Positions 1 to 62,531 of a DNA stretch of 64,000 nucleotides are shown in pieces. A model generated the notes under the pieces. The model was not told where the DNA came from. It saw nothing but the letters and a program-made list of their open reading frames with translations, and made no database searches. Position 1 is the stretch's first letter. Each line of letters starts with the position of its first letter. Made by a program: the position numbers and the translations under genes. This DNA comes from Gadus chalcogrammus (lineage: Eukaryota; Chordata; Actinopteri; Gadiformes; Gadidae). The stretch is taken from the NCBI RefSeq assembly GCF_026213295.1, contig NC_079431.1:9437813-9501812 (forward strand), given 5' to 3'.

Positions 1-2183
1 CATCTTTTACTACAATAAAGAGGTGTGGAAGGAATGCATATTAGTACCATCCAGGATCAAATTTCACTACTGATGTTAATTGGCTGCTGATGGCTGCTGT
101 TGACCTGTGAAAGTGCAATGTACCGGTTAATTAAGGAATTTGCCCCAAGATACAGACGCTAGTGTCGACTAGATGCCGTGTACTATAGACAACGCAGCCC
201 ATTCTCACAAGGTTCCCCCTCTTCTTCATGTTTACAACTGAAATGTTGAAATGCATCGTTGACAGATTCCTTCTTCTCTGGATATCTTTAGCACGGTTGT
301 GAATCCCTCATCAACACCTTTGAGATCACTTATGAGACATGCTATAATAGTGTTCAACAGGCTTGGCAAACGGTCTCCTAATTCTTTGCTTCCAGTAAGT
401 GTAAATATGATTATACCTACTGGTTTCCTACCATCACAGTATTGCGTTGGCTTTGTCTCTGCCCGAAAAACATTTATTATTGCTTGTCCAGTTGCCCACT
501 ACGTGTAAATTGGTTAGCCCACCCCCAGTGCTAAAATTGCACTGCTTGTAATTTCAAGGAACCTGGGGTTTCTATTTGAAGTGTATTGAACAAAAGCATA
601 TATTGAAACAAAAACCTCCTGCATAAAAGATGTGGGGGTTGCTGAATGTACTAAAGGTGGGTTCTGCGAGTGAAGTGCTGCATGTTGCTTTGGTAACCAC
701 ACTGAATGGGTCTACTTCTATTTTATAATCGCATTTTGATTGTGTTCTGTCAATGGTGGGTACTTCCAATTATTTTAATACGTGACAGGTTTGTGTGTTT
801 TTCAATGACCTCTTGCCACCATATTGGGTCATTTCAGATGTTCTCTCCTATGGTGGCCCCTTACTGTGGAAGTTACGAAGTCCATTCATGAACTTTCCGG
901 GCAGGTGACGCGGCTAAACTGTAATGTAATCATTGAGGCAAGTCCTCTGATTGAGGTGCAAAACAAATCTTATTTTTTTGATTGTTCTACCGAGCAGGGA
1001 GGGAGGGGGGGGACGACGACGACGACACAAGAACAATCATCTCAACAACTCAAGTCCATAATTCAGCTCCCATCATGGATAGAAAGAAAAGTAACGATCA
1101 TGCAATCTTCACAGTGGAGACGTGGACCTGTACCGACCCGTAATTGCCCCCCATGTACACACTCGGTGTGCTCTGTATCTAATTGCATCTATGACCGTGG
1201 GGAATTGAAAGCTACCTCTTGAAACTACTTTTTAAGCCGGCAGCGAGACACTCAGGGATGCCATCGGGGGGATAAACTATCCCGACTGCAAATTACCTTT
1301 TGAAAATGAATTGAGTGCAGATGTTTCCGAAACCCCCTTGCTGGGTCTAATGCAGATGTGAAGCCATCACATGCCGGTTAATGCATATGTCTTGCGGAGA
1401 CGGAGCGTTGTTTAAAATGACGATAGTAGTTGTGCAGTCAAGGGTAAGGAAAATTGTCTAGTGTAGATAAGGTACTGTTTCAACATTGGTCTTCTCTTGT
1501 CTATGTGTGTGTGGTGCGTAGCGTAGTAGCCCTGGAGAATGGAGTCGAGCACACAGTTTTCACAAGTCAATCACTTTCACAAGTCAAGTTTGCGGTGGGT
1601 GTACGTCGCATATTGCTGAAATGGAGGTGTGATGGAGTGAGTGATGACATGGGGTTGGGCTCTGTGTTTGCTGGCAAAGAGGAACTGGTAAAAACAACAC
1701 ATGCATTCTCTGGTTGAGTGTGTTGCATTGAAGCGTCAGCTGTGACCATCTGCTTGAGGCTCATGCGGAAGAGGCTAACATGTAGTTCCTCTAACGGCCT
1801 ATAGGTGGTTGGCGAAGGTGGTGGCCACCGTTCTAAGACATCAGGAAGAAAAATCCTTTCAGGCTTGTATTACAAAGCCAATCATTTACTTCTGTATATG
1901 GAGTCTATATAATGACCATCTTCATATTATGAATGATGCGTGATCCTGGTGGGCAATTATATTTCAATAAAAAGTTATTAATGAATAAATATGTTTTTCC
2001 CATAGACTATTGGCGGCCGATCACGTCACACCCTCGTATCCCAAAATACTGATCCCTTTAGCTGCTGGTGGCCAAAAACATAATTCAGTAACTTAATTGA
2101 AGGTAAATCTATAGCCCAAAACGGTTGTGTGAAAAACAAACATAAGATGCTACGTCAAAAATGTTTTTAGCCTAATTTACAGC

Positions 2184-2204
2184 CTAACCCTAACCCTAAC
2201 CCTA
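2184..2204. repeat. Short telomere-like (CCCTAA)n motif
   Basis: About three and a half units of the vertebrate telomere hexamer in CCCTAA orientation sit inside intron 2. This is too short to be a telomere and is at most a small interstitial motif. Confidence 0.6.
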
Positions 2205-5200
2205 TTCTGCTATTCATTGGGAGTGGGGGTGATATGCTTATGCATTAAGCTGTTCTGTCTTAGAACATTGAACATGTCATTAGATGACGCAGACTCCATT
2301 TCAGACACACAATCCTAGATGACGTTATTGGATTCACAGTTTGGTGAGGCAAAGGTTATTCTATGAGTGCGTACTTCACAATGTCCAGTGAGTCAGGCTC
2401 ATATTTAAATACAATAGCACAGGATTCAACCCAAAACAATACTGGCTCGGCCAAAGTGTTTTTCACCCTCCACATTAGCTACCTGGGATTGCCCATCGCT
2501 TTATGTTTTCCAAACATTTAGAGAGCAGATCTGAACAAGAGCAGATCTATGCTCTGGTCAAGTGGTTGTTTTGGATGTGGCATATATTACTAAAAGTGGA
2601 TGTTCTAGCAACTCCAGTTGTGTGGGAGTGATTTTAATTTAAAACGGTATGTTTCTGTACATTGTCAGCATTTTTACTAACTCAAATGGACTCTCTCTTG
2701 AAGAAAATTTTTGGACTAGGCAGAATTTAGGAACCCTAGCTATACATTTTGAAAGTGTATGGATGTGTCATACATAACATATGTTTGTTAATTTATATTG
2801 AACTGTTCGATTGAAAAGTATACACACATCTCTGTTGTACTCATATGTTAATAATTTCCATCTTCATCAACATATGCATATAGTGTTGAATATTGGCAGA
2901 ACGCTCTCGGAGTCCTCGGAATTCAAGTTTTGACTCGTATTCCGATAAATTGCAGCCTAAGTGATTTAATATACAAATTGTTCATGAACTGAGCATCATC
3001 TCTAAGCCTTCACTGATAGATATGTGTGTGTATGTGTGTGGGTGTGTTATCTATAGAACACATGCACAAGGGAGGGGAGAGACGCAGAGAAAACCAAAGA
3101 TGGACTTTCACATAAAAAAGAATACCAATGCATACGCCGCATATGGACGGCTACTATACTTGACTGCGGGGGGGAATTCTGTGATGAAATGGAATGCAGT
3201 GTGCAGCGATGTGTGGGAGCTTTCACTGTTGGGTTATGAACCTCCAGGGGCTGTGATAATCCGCCGCACCCCGGCCCCACGAAGACAATGAGCTGAGGCG
3301 TTCATGGCCAGTACATCTTGATAGGCTTGAAGGGACGGCCCGGGAAAGCGGCAAATGAACGCCCTTGTCTTTCTTGTACTGTAGCAACAAGCCGTGCGTT
3401 GTACGAAAGACACACTAAAGACACGTTGTCATCCGTTTGTGTCGCACGACGTAATCAGATCGCGTGGTGCAGACGTGTCTGGCAGCAGGGGGCTCTTGTA
3501 CTTGTTACAGTAATGATCGACTCTTGTTTGGATCCTGTGTGTGTTCGGCACACACAGTTCGGTCCTGATTCGGATGGGACTGACTGTCATCGCATTGGCG
3601 GCTCCGGTCGTTCATAGCCAAAGTCAAATAAACAATAATGCATCAGTAAAATGGTGCAGAGGAGTTTTATCCTATGCTACCACACCAGATGAAATCCAGA
3701 TTAGACCATACAGTACTGTAAAACACCTGACCGCAAAGTCTTATGATACCATACTACTGTACCATTGCATTTTGAATATAATTAACACACAATAAAGAAA
3801 GGTGAAGAAAAACATTAAATATGTATATTGTTTTCAAACCAGTTTTTGTCTGAAGAGGTAGTATGAAACATTTCTCTTGGTTTTGGCCTCTGGCTCTGTG
3901 TACAATAGCTACGGCTCAAAGGGAGGGACAGTCCACCAGGAATTCAAGTGAAACCTTGCAGTAGAAGTTGTGAAGCCATTGAACATGGCAACCTCAAATG
4001 GATTGCCCTATGGGCTTTTTCTGACATCACTCTGAATATATTAATGCGTTGAATTTAGAAAAGGGGACTAGAGACAAACAAAACAAACCTAAAATAACGG
4101 GAAAGCGGGAAAGAAGAAAAACAACTTCTGGTCTTTTATCAGAAAGGGGAGGTGATGTTTGTTGATTTCCTATCAACTCTAAAATGACTCTTTTCCAGCA
4201 TTGGCAGATTAAAGTGACTTCTATCTGCTTGGCAGAGCCATGTCCCTTCTTGCTATTCTCATTCTGTTTGCTGATGGTCATTTGAAGAGCTCTTGTTTTT
4301 GCATAAACAATTTCAAAACCCTATAAGGACAGACCCTCCAGATAACATCCAGCTGGGCCGCGGCAATCAAATGAGAGAGACTATGGCAGAGCCTGCTGAT
4401 AATTTCCAATTTAAAATCCATCGTTGATCTTCAATGTGAACCGTGGTTGATGCCTGTTTCCAATGGGTAACCCTTTTCCTGTGATTATATAGATGTCCAC
4501 AGAAGCCCAACATTAGACATGGATCATGTTGAGATTTGTGCCATTCCGATGTGATCCATTTCCCATTATCTGGTTGTTGTTGTTGTTGTTACGCATTTCA
4601 TTTTCTGAGGCATCACTATGCACAGTTTAGTTGAACAGGGGAGCGCAAAGTGATACATCTGCATGGGAGCGAGGTGCGTTGAGTTGAGAACAAGTCCAAA
4701 TAGCTCTGATCTAACCCGTCTGTTTCCTTGTTGCATTTAATCCCCCAGATAACTGCGATGGCCCACTGGTGTCCACGTTGCCTGACGCCTCTTTCCACAG
4801 CTCTTCCCAGTCCTCTGTGGGTAATGCGCCCCAGTTTGCAAAGCTGAACAGGCGAGAGGGTGAGTAACAAAGGGTGGGTGGTGGTTGGTGTGTGATGTGT
4901 CTCCTGTTTCCACACTCTTTTCATCCGGTATAAAGGGGTAAATTAATTCCATTTGTGAGGTCACACAAATTGTTTGTCCGTTGTATTGAAAAGGAGATGT
5001 ATTGTTTCACAAAGTAAGTTTTATAGAAAACAATGCAAAGTCTGCTTTCAGGCTTTGTTGCTGCATAACATTTGCACTTGGTAGATAGTTGAAAGACAAA
5101 GCCAGTGTGATTGTACTTTTTGTTTGGTGCTTTTCCAACGAATCGGCACAAAGTACAATTATGGATGATGGACTATTGTGTGTGCCTGTCTATTACGCAC

Positions 5201-8200
5201 ACAGAACTCAATCTGTTTAAAAAAATAACGCAATTGGTATTTGCCAATAACAATTACTTTTATACAGCTATCCACATATTGCCCTTCCTGAATCTATAAG
5301 TAAGTGATAAGTAATTCATTTATAATCTTTAAATATATTCAATAAACCCATTCATTGATTAAAGTCATCATCAAATAGTTTTGTGCTTTGACTAATCCGC
5401 GGATTGGATTTCATTGAAGTTGGCTGGTGTAAAATGTTATTTATAGGAGAAAAAAATATCAAATATGTTAATAAAAAAGCGTGAGAGCCATTTGGATTGG
5501 AGAAAAGGAACAAAGCATGCCACCCAGCCAAGTCCATTACCAAAGCTAATGTGTACCTTAATCTAAACAGCAAAAGTCACATTGTGTTTGTGCGCTAATT
5601 TTGACAGCTCCGGCAGTAATTCAAGGACAGAGGCGAGGTCAATGCCTGCTCTGGCTCTCAGCAAGTCATCAGTAGCAACAACACACAGCCCCTGACAGCC
5701 CCTCAGAAGGAGAAAATGTATACTCTGGGTTACAGTGTGTGACATGCTGTCACGATAGGAGTTATAGAACAAGCACATTGTAGATACAGCAGACAAAGCC
5801 CGTATTTTAAGGCACGCGATGGTGTGCACACCGTGTATACAGCAACCAGACAACCGTCTGGCTGTTAAACTGATAAACTGGAACTGTGTCCCACATAGAT
5901 CATGGCTTCTCGTGAATTTCCAAGGAATGGCAAAACTCTTTGTCCTTCAAAAGCTCCACCACGGCCACCACCACCACCTTGAGCATGTGTAGTTGCTCTC
6001 CCGAATGACTCATAAATACTAAATAAGCCAAATGGATTTCAGAATATTAACAGCTATCTATATGAAGGCCGAATGGCATTCTTGTCCGTCGAGTGTCATT
6101 CTAAAATGGAAGATGGATCCCCAAACTCAGTAAACACCTGTGTGACTTCTTGGAAGTAAAACATTATTAGATTCCTCTCAGCTGGCCTGCTTTTCTGCAG
6201 CAATGCCAGAACAAGAGCAACAGATCCCGGACAAAAATACCTAGAGATCTTTGAAGTCACGAGACTCCGGGAGAAAATGCCCCAGTAATACAAAGATTAG
6301 CCCTTAAAGGCGGCTGATCCCAGAGATGCAATAATTCATCTTCTGTGAAAACAGTGGCTTAAAAAAAAATCTAGGTTAGGGAAAAATGGCCATCCCCCTT
6401 GGAACACGGCCAACCCTGTATGCAGCCAAAGAAGAGAAAAGACTCTGGGCATGGTTTATGATGCAAGAAAACCCCTGCATGTTTAACAGGAACATCATAT
6501 GCTAGTCAGGTCCACCCCTCCTGTTTCATGGACACGTTTTCCTCCGCCCGGACCTCAACCTTCACCACAGCGACAGGAAAGCTTGTGGAGAAAGGGGTGG
6601 GGTTATTGAGTGGTCGGTTAGTAAACGCTGCATCCTCCGTGACCGAGACTCCGGCTTGATATTCCGCACTCATCTGCTCCCATGCTGGTGTCCCCCCCCC
6701 ACCCAACCGCCACATCCCGAGCTCCCCATAGCCGCTGAGTAATGAACCTCCCTGGCTGAGTTGACCTGTTTCTTCAACCTGATAGCGGAGGAGACCCCCA
6801 GGGACAACACATCTTCATGAAACTCATGATGCCTCCCGTTATCCAACACACACTTTAATCACGACCCTGAATTTCCACCACATCATAACGGACCTGGCAG
6901 GCACCAGAGGACAAGCCAAGACTGCGTGTCAGTGTCAGAGACTTAATAAAAAACACACCAAATAAAAAAAACTCTGCCGGACATAAATGTGGGAAAGAAT
7001 TATTATTTTAACTACCGCCTTAAACCCGTGATTTGCAGTGGTCACCAACTGCCCCATTCTCCAAATTAAACCCACCATCTTTGACCACATCATTGTGTTG
7101 TTAATTGATCTGGTGTAACTCTTACACTGTCGTATTTTTCGGCTATCACCCATTTTATTTGTTCAAATAAGTTTTCCTTTTTAAATTATATTCACACCAT
7201 CTTCAGATGATGTTTAAACGTTTTATTTTGGGAACAACATGTGATATGTAGCTTTCATGTCTCCATAAATTATGCACTGTGTGATATTCTCATCATCTTG
7301 AGAAAGCAGGATAGCTGACTATAATCACACACCTAAATGACAAAATGCGTAATAGGAATTAATAGCAAGCTGTGTGTTTCACGATTCAATTAAAATATGT
7401 CTCAGTAATCTACAAAGCCATACCTCCTAAGTCTTGTAAAACAATAGGATCAGGTCAGAATGAGCAAATAACATTTGTACACATTGTTGGCACAACAAAC
7501 ATAATTGGCTTGTTAGCTAGAAAAGATATAAGCAAATACCTTCGCATATATAACTCACATACATGGTTTAAATGTTCATTTACTTTATCTGTTAACACGA
7601 TATCTACATGTAATCACGCCCTGAAAGGGGATGAAACATTTATATTAGTTTCCTTATGAAATGCCAGTGCATAATTTTTTCCGAAACATGACGGAAATCA
7701 TAATTAATCAATTTTCTCCCATCTTCCACTATCTAGTTACCGTGGTCATATCAATAACCTACATCCCTCCCGAGGGAGGCCTGGGACGCATTTCCCGTAA
7801 TTTGCCATGTAATTGATTTGGGAAAAAATTACTAATTGATGCCATCAAATAAATAACTTGTTTAACCAGCAAAAAACGTGTAGCTAGCCTTGAAACCTTT
7901 AGCTCACGTCAATTGTTCCTTGCTGTTGCGATCAAGACACTTTAAAAACACTTTTGTGTGTGTGTGATATGACCCCTGGTATGTTATTAAATCCTCCTAT
8001 GACGTGAATAAATAGCTACTATTGATCCATCTGAGTGGCTAGTTGAAAGTCCATTATCAAGTGTGATTTGCACCATGAGCAAACATTCAATCAATGCATT
8101 CAAAACAATAACAACCTTGTATTTTTTCTACTGTCAGACATGCTATCTATCCGTACGCAAGCATGCGTTGGTCATCTCAAAAGATTACACAATAGCTTAA

Positions 8201-9124
8201 ATTCCCTACAAGGGTTTTAATCCACATTCCTAGATGGCACAAAAACACAGTTTCATTCAATATCGACAGGAGGAAAAACCTCAGGAGTCACTAGAAATTC
8301 AAAATTTAAAGACAAGAACACAGTTTGTTTTGGCACGGAAATAATGAATAAATGCGTGGGCATTCTGCGTCAATGTGTTTGACTGTATGTGTTCATTGCA
8401 TTCCAATCTGTCGGACTGACTTTTCCATAGTGCGAACTGAGGATATTTAAAACGGCATCAAGAATAAAATAACAAGAACACCATTTTGAACGCAGAAACG
8501 TTTAGAACTCTTGTTTCACTTAGACAGGATTGCAGTTGAAATATGTTTATAACCATTCCTCAATCTCAAATAGAAAGGTCAATTTCCCAATTTCTATTTA
8601 GCTCTGTTTCTCTGAAGATGAAGTTTGAAAGAAGTGCAATAAATCAATGGATCATGGCCGAGGTGTCCAATGGGTTTACCACGGCTGGGGCTGTGATTGG
8701 AGAAGGAATAGACGCTATAGAGTAACCTACAAAATTACTTTTCACTGTCAGTGTCTCTTCCACAGAGGGCTACAAATGCGGGCCTCCGCAAAGAGGTTTT
8801 CTGAACTAGTCCAAAGTAACTGTTAATTTTGCCAGTTTAGACACAAGGGCTTGCCAATATTTGTCTTTAATTTATCGATTTAATAATCCACAATAGACAG
8901 CATAAATTCAAGTCTAATAAAATTTCCCATTGACACTCGGGGAGGAGAAACAAATATTGGGACTCTCTATTCCTCATTTTTATGTTGTGTGTTTGTGTTT
9001 TGTTTGTCAGTGGCGATGCATAAACGGTTCTTTCATCTCTGGCAGATCAACACGCTACACTGAGAACATCACAACACCACATGCAGCATTGCACTGATCC
9101 ATATTCATCTGCTCTGCTAGCCAT

Positions 9125-9403
<279 letters not shown>

Positions 9404-9550
9404 GATCAAGCCGACCCATATATGCAGGTAAAATGGCGTGGCCGTCTACCATCTGTTCAAGGTCAAGCTCCCAGCCATATGTATATGTTCATGTCGGCTT
9501 GACGCGGGCGAACTCAGCCCATCTCCGTGAACCCTACCCTCCCATAATGA

Positions 9551-56732
<47,182 letters not shown>

Positions 56733-57084
56733 CGGGGGGGGGGGACTCACGCCAGCGGGCACCGCCATCAAGCGCTCTGCCTCCGGGACCCCCCCCCTCT
56801 CTCAGACTCACCGCTCAGCTCTCTTCCTCCTCTGGAAATGACCCGACTTTGAAACCCCACGGAGGGAAACACGTCCGCAGACTTTCTCGGCAGGAAGAAA
56901 TTAGACGGACGGACCGTTTTTGACGGTATAACGTGAGGGGGAGGAACAGAATGAGGGGAGGGAGGGAGGGGGGGTGGTGCAGGGGGGACATCTCCGATGT
57001 CCAGTGCCGTCGCCCCCCACTATACCAACAACTGCTTTGTGACGTAGATTCTCAGTAGAACAGGTAATTTAGCCGGTGACATCG

Positions 57085-57130
57085 GTGTGCGTGTGTGTGT
57101 GTGTGCGTGCGTGTGCGTGTGTGCGCGTGC
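57085..57130. repeat. (GT)n/(GTGC)n in the 3' UTR
   Basis: A mixed GT and GCGT run that would be transcribed as UG/UGCG in the mRNA. Confidence 0.9.
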
Positions 57131-58515
57131 CTGCCCAGCCGAAGCCGGCGCTGCCAACAGGCGACAGGAGGCATCTGCAGGTGAGGATTTGGGCCGCGGG
57201 CGACACAGACGTGTGGATCGGTGTCCTTCAGGTTCACCAGAAGTCCTCGGGGCCAGGTGATTGAAACCTATGAACGCTGCCAAAGGTTTGTGTGGCATTT
57301 CAGAGGCGAAACGCATCAGCTGCGGTTGGCTGGGACGTGGCCGCAGTGGTCCAGGATGAGGCATACAGTCTAAAAACGACACGCCACCCAAATGGCCTTT
57401 GGAGGACGGAGCCCAACAAATACACAGCATTTAGAAGATTCTGCACCGCAGAGATGTCCAACGTCCAAATCACACTCGGGCCAATCAATTTCAATTCTTG
57501 TCATTCTTTTCAGAAGGAGCGGTTTCAAGCCACACGGGAAAATGTGTGTGGTGAATAGATGCATTTACGCATTGAGGAAGGAGTGCCAGGTCGATGGGAG
57601 CGACTTACCCTTTTTTTTTCGATTGCTTTTCTGTCGGCTGCTCCTGTCCTGAAAGACTGTTGGCAGGCCCGACCCATAGCAAGTGAAGAATAGGATAATC
57701 TAGCAACGTGTACAGTAGCACCTGCTGTCTGACCTCTCGCACACAACAAAGATGTTTTTTCCCCCTTGTTTTTATTTCCTTAAAGACAAAATGTGATTGT
57801 GTTAAATTAGCTTCCATATGATATATTATGATTTTATATATTTTACTTCATTTATGTCTGTTTCAGTCAGTCCTGTGTTAGATGCTGCTGGGTTGTTATA
57901 ATACGCTCTATGGATTTGTTTCTTATTTGAATGGAGGACGTGGGGTGGATTGGAAACGGATACTTTTTCATCAGAAAATTGGAGAGTTTGTTTTGAGTTT
58001 CTTTGTGTGTTCTTCTTATTCTCTTTCTCTTTTATTCCCCAAGGTAGATATGGATGGACAGCCATGTAGCAGAAATAAGCAAGATGAATTCACAGTCAAA
58101 TTGAGTCGATCACATTGCAAAGTCCAGTGAGACTGGAATGTGTCACAAATTTGTGACAGTATGGATTCCCTGTCGCTCTTTGTTTCTAATCAAATGCGTA
58201 TGCCGTGGTTTGTAACTGCTTGATGGCAATTTGAAGATCATTTAAGCAGAAGATGAAAAAATACTTTTGTGAGCTGCATAGGCTTTCCAACAAGCGTATT
58301 TTCTTTTATCAAGTGTTTGACAAACACTTACGGTAGGAAATGACAAGAGTAGTGTCTGAAAACTTGTTTTTTTTCCAATTAAAGTGTCCTTGACAGCAAG
58401 TTATAAACAACCTGGAAGACTCAGACCTTTTTTGTACTCATGTTGATATTGTGTTTATTTAAAGGACTGGTTTTGTATGGATATAATTGTATAAGTATAC
58501 TATTATTATATGTTT

Positions 58516-58521
58516 AATAAA
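58516..58521 (+). terminator. Poly(A) signal AATAAA
   Basis: First canonical AATAAA after the stop codon, followed by a T-rich stretch (58545-58570). An ATTAAA at about 58378 and another AATAAA near 58627 are alternatives. Confidence 0.6.
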
Positions 58522-61500
58522 ATAAGAATTGCCTTTTGAAAGAAGAAGTTTCGCTCTTTATATTTCTCCTGCCTCTCAGTCTCAGTTGCACTGTAATTTT
58601 GTATTTCTATTCCCTCATTCCCGCATAATAAATGGGAGAGTAAGAGTTTAAATTGAAATGTTAATGGTGAATATAGAACAAAATTGATTCTGGTCTCATT
58701 AATTGCTGCTAGCAGGGTGTTAAATTGCTTTGAGCCTGAGCAGGAGGTTTTGAAAATGGTATTTTATCTATAAATGAATTCCTCTTACAGCAGCATTTGA
58801 TGCCAAGAAGGTCACCTCAACGTATAACCATTCATCCAATCACTTGTCTAATTTAAAGATAAACTATTCCTGTAGTTTAAGGATTAATGGCACGCTTGAA
58901 ATGCAACCAAATATTGTCTTCACCCATTTAATAAATTCTGCTCATTCCTGGTCTAGTCCATTGATATCAACAATTCATTTATTATGAACATTTCCATACA
59001 AAGTGTTCATACACAAAATAACAATATGGAAATTGGTGAAAATTATGAAAAGTTTGGAACTGACTGGATGACATAAATGAGAGACATCAAAATACATTTA
59101 GAGTATAAGAGATAGAGGAAGGTAGACATTACAGGAAATTACCTTCTGAAACCTGTTTCCTGCAATTCTCCTGAAAGGTTGTGTTCCATACACTGATATA
59201 CATTTTTTTCTCGTCAGTATTTGTGAAGGAATCTTTGGCATATATTTCTTTGAAATTATGATTTATGATTAACAACTATGCATATCTCCCAACGCCTTCA
59301 GCCTCAGAAGCATATATGTTTAGAACAAGAAATACTGCATGGTTAACAATCTGTCATCAGTACCATCGGGGCAGATACATTTTTGAATTGGTTCGGAAAA
59401 AGTTTCATCTATACTGGCTTTGGCTTTTTAACAATAAAATAAAAAAAGCTATTGTGCATCCACCCTTCATAATTCATTCTTGAAGTGTGTATTTTAAATG
59501 AATTTCTACTTATGTATTACCCTTCAAGTGTTTTCTTGAAAGACAATGACAATATAGTTATCCAATGCTATGAGTTTTTCCTAAAGAATTCCCTCCTCCA
59601 GATAGTTGTCAATCATCTTCAACATGCCATATAATCGCCAATAAATCTCATGGTGGGAATCAAGATGTTGGATAGATGTCAAATATATCGTTGACTCATC
59701 TCAACAGTTGCCATATATAACGATACTAAAGCAGATGATGGAGTTTGAGAATGGTCTATTCAAATCATAAGGTGAGCTGTCTGGAGAAAGTATGTAAGTA
59801 AGTGACAAAAGTATAGCAAAATTATTATTTTTATTTGTCATTGAAGAAACCTTTCCAAAACCATTAATTCAAAAGTCGAATGGAATCATGTACATGGGAA
59901 GATACAACATACAAAGTAAAACAATGGAAAAACGACATAGAGAATTATGTATGGGCTACGGACGTAGCTTAACAATCACATGTGTGGATATTGTCTGTGT
60001 CCTCAGAGTGAAAACTAAATAAGTATAATGATGTGTTTATGGCTTGTGGTCCAGACAGCCTATTCATAGAATTAAATGAGACCCTTCACGGTTTGTACAA
60101 GCCAACGTCAAGGCCTTTGAATAACCCTTTAATTTCTCCATTGATTACCCAGAGACACTGACGGCATCCCTGGCAGTCCTTCTTGTACAACGCAAGCAAA
60201 ACCTGATAGCTGTCAATGGAAGTTAGACTCCTAAACCGACCAATGAGATCTTGGACAATGTCTGTCAAGTGTAACAGAATCTTAGAAGAGAAGAAAACAA
60301 CGTTGTTGGAATACAACAGACCTATTGTTATCGCCATGACACCTTCTTGCAGGAATGAGCTTTGTATCAGATTTGACATCTTCGTGACGACGAGCGTTCC
60401 CGCCCAGGGATTCTTTTTGTGCAGTAAATTGCTGCAATGTCCCCAAAATAGACGTCACAGTCGTCTCCTGCACCCGAGGTGTAAGAATTCATTGCTATCA
60501 AAAGGTGTCTCTATTGTTAATTTATATGCTGTTGAATTGGGCATTTTCATGTTCTTAACAATTGCATCTTTAAAGTGGTTCTCCAGGGTTTCAACTAGAC
60601 CATCTGCTGAAATCGCAAACCAACTTATAACGCTCTCGTATTAATCGCATTTCTGTGAAAGTGGGTGTGAGAAAAAGTGGGTTTTAAGACACCTGAACAA
60701 AAAATGGTATGCGTTAAGCATCTCTTCGACGTTATATCACGTCGCCTTGCACTTGAATACGTTGAAGATATCAGGCCTGGATTATGATAAATTCTATATT
60801 TAAAGGCTCTTATTATAAGAAAGCTGCTTTCCAAGTGCAATGCTGGGTTTTCGTTTTGGGTTGGTGTTTTCTGACCTCATTCTACTTTTGTTTTATTTTA
60901 TTTGGCCCTATATTTAACAGCAGATGTGGCTGCATGGAAGGTGCTGTGTGTGCAAGAGGAGCCGGCCACCTGTGCTGTCGCCAAACAGATGTTTTATTTT
61001 GAAAAAAATGATATGATGGGCAAATTATTCCGGAGGATGCAGGCTAGGATATGGCTCGATTTGAAAGCAGATAGGAAAGAAAAAGCCCTTCAATTCATTT
61101 CAGTGAGGCATGTCAAAATTAAGGAAGACAACAGTGTGTAATTCATTCTTTTATTTTTTGTTAAAAGTTGTTTGTTTTAGCTTATTTTTCTTTGTGTATC
61201 TTTTCACCTGTCTTTTATCGTCTTAATTGTTTATTTTTACTTAACGTTTGCCCTGTTTTGCAGAATAACATTCAAGCAATATTTATTACCTGACCTGTCC
61301 TACTAAGCTTATTTTGTGAAGTGGGTAATCAGCAACTGCATATTCCCAGTTATTACAAACTCCCACTGTTGGCTTCTGCAGCACATATTATCAAATGTCC
61401 TCCTGTCCATCATGTCAGCTAGTATTCATACAAGAATGCCTCCAATCATGTTGTTCTGCATCATTCATCATAAAGAGGCAGTGGTCAACAGACAGCTCCA

Positions 61501-62115
61501 ACAAAACAATGGGCTATTTCTGCAGTCATTTCAAAGACTTTTCTTCTTCTTTTTTTTGTGCGTGTCCTATCAGAAGGTAAAAGTAAAAAACAATTCTGCA
61601 CATGTTTGGTCTGAGAGACACAATCAGAGGTATATATTTTTTTTTTTTCTTGTGTATAAAACTGACATGTATGTTGCAGCTGCAACATTCTCAGTCTCAG
61701 TTACAAGGTTTGGTCTGGGTCTTTTGGATGCAAACAGTGCATGCAATTCAAGCATGCATTATCGTATCAAGGGATATATACAGTAGATACAATGAAAACG
61801 CAATACGTGCAGCTGTTGCCCCCCAGCCCCAGAGACCTGTGTTCAAAGTGGAGTCTGATTCTCCTAGCTAGGTTCCAGCTCCCAGAGGTAAAGAGGCCAG
61901 GGGATAAATGGTTGGGTAAATGGTTTGATCAACTGGTTGCTTTGGGTATTGCTTTTAAACCCATATTTCCATTCAAAGACTTCAGTATATTAGTGCTTGT
62001 AGCTAGTATAGATATTTTATGTTACATCATTTCTTGGAAAGTTATTTCCAAAGCAGAAAATAGATTTACATAGCGATAAACTATGCAAAGAGATATTGTG
62101 TGAGAGAGAGGTGCA

Positions 62116-62207
62116 TACACACACAAAACACAGACACCCACACACACGCATGCACAAACACACACCGACACCGACACACACAAAAAACACACAAACACAC
62201 ACACACA

Positions 62208-62304
<97 letters not shown>

Positions 62305-62330
62305 ATACACACAAACACACACACACATAC
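62116..62330. repeat. (CA)n microsatellite
   Basis: An imperfect CA array, then a pure array of about 45 units (62213-62299), then imperfect CA. Confidence 0.96.
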
Positions 62331-62335
62331 AGATG

Positions 62336-62531
62336 GAGACAGACAGACAGACAGAAAAAATCTGTGTGCGTTCGAAATTGTTCAAGCGTGCAATAAAAAT
62401 GTCAAACCTTGACATTTTACTGGTGGGGACAGAGAGAGAGAGAGAAAGAGAGAGCAAGAGAGAGAACGAGAAAGAGAGCGAGAGAGAGCGAGAACGAAAG
62501 AAAGAATGAAAGAAAGAATGAAAGAAAGAAA
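62336..62531. repeat. (GACA)n and GA/GAAA purine tract
   Basis: A short GACA repeat (62336-62354), then at 62429-62531 a nearly pure purine run of GAGA, GAGC and GAAAGAAT units. Confidence 0.9.

Larger units (their letters stand above)
56733..58540 (+). other. 3' UTR of the CNTNAP gene (predicted)
   Basis: About 1.8 kb from the stop codon to just past the AATAAA at 58516. It starts G/C-rich, contains a GT/GTGC repeat (57085-57130), and becomes AT-rich. The exact cleavage site is inferred. Confidence 0.6.

Noticed and set aside
824..1222. 132-codon open frame with an ACG repeat in intron 2
   Set aside because: Low complexity in part, no recognisable domain, and no splice sites linking it to the gene.
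60086..60379. 97-codon minus-strand frame downstream of the gene
   Set aside because: No known family and no promoter or splice context; could not be supported as a gene.
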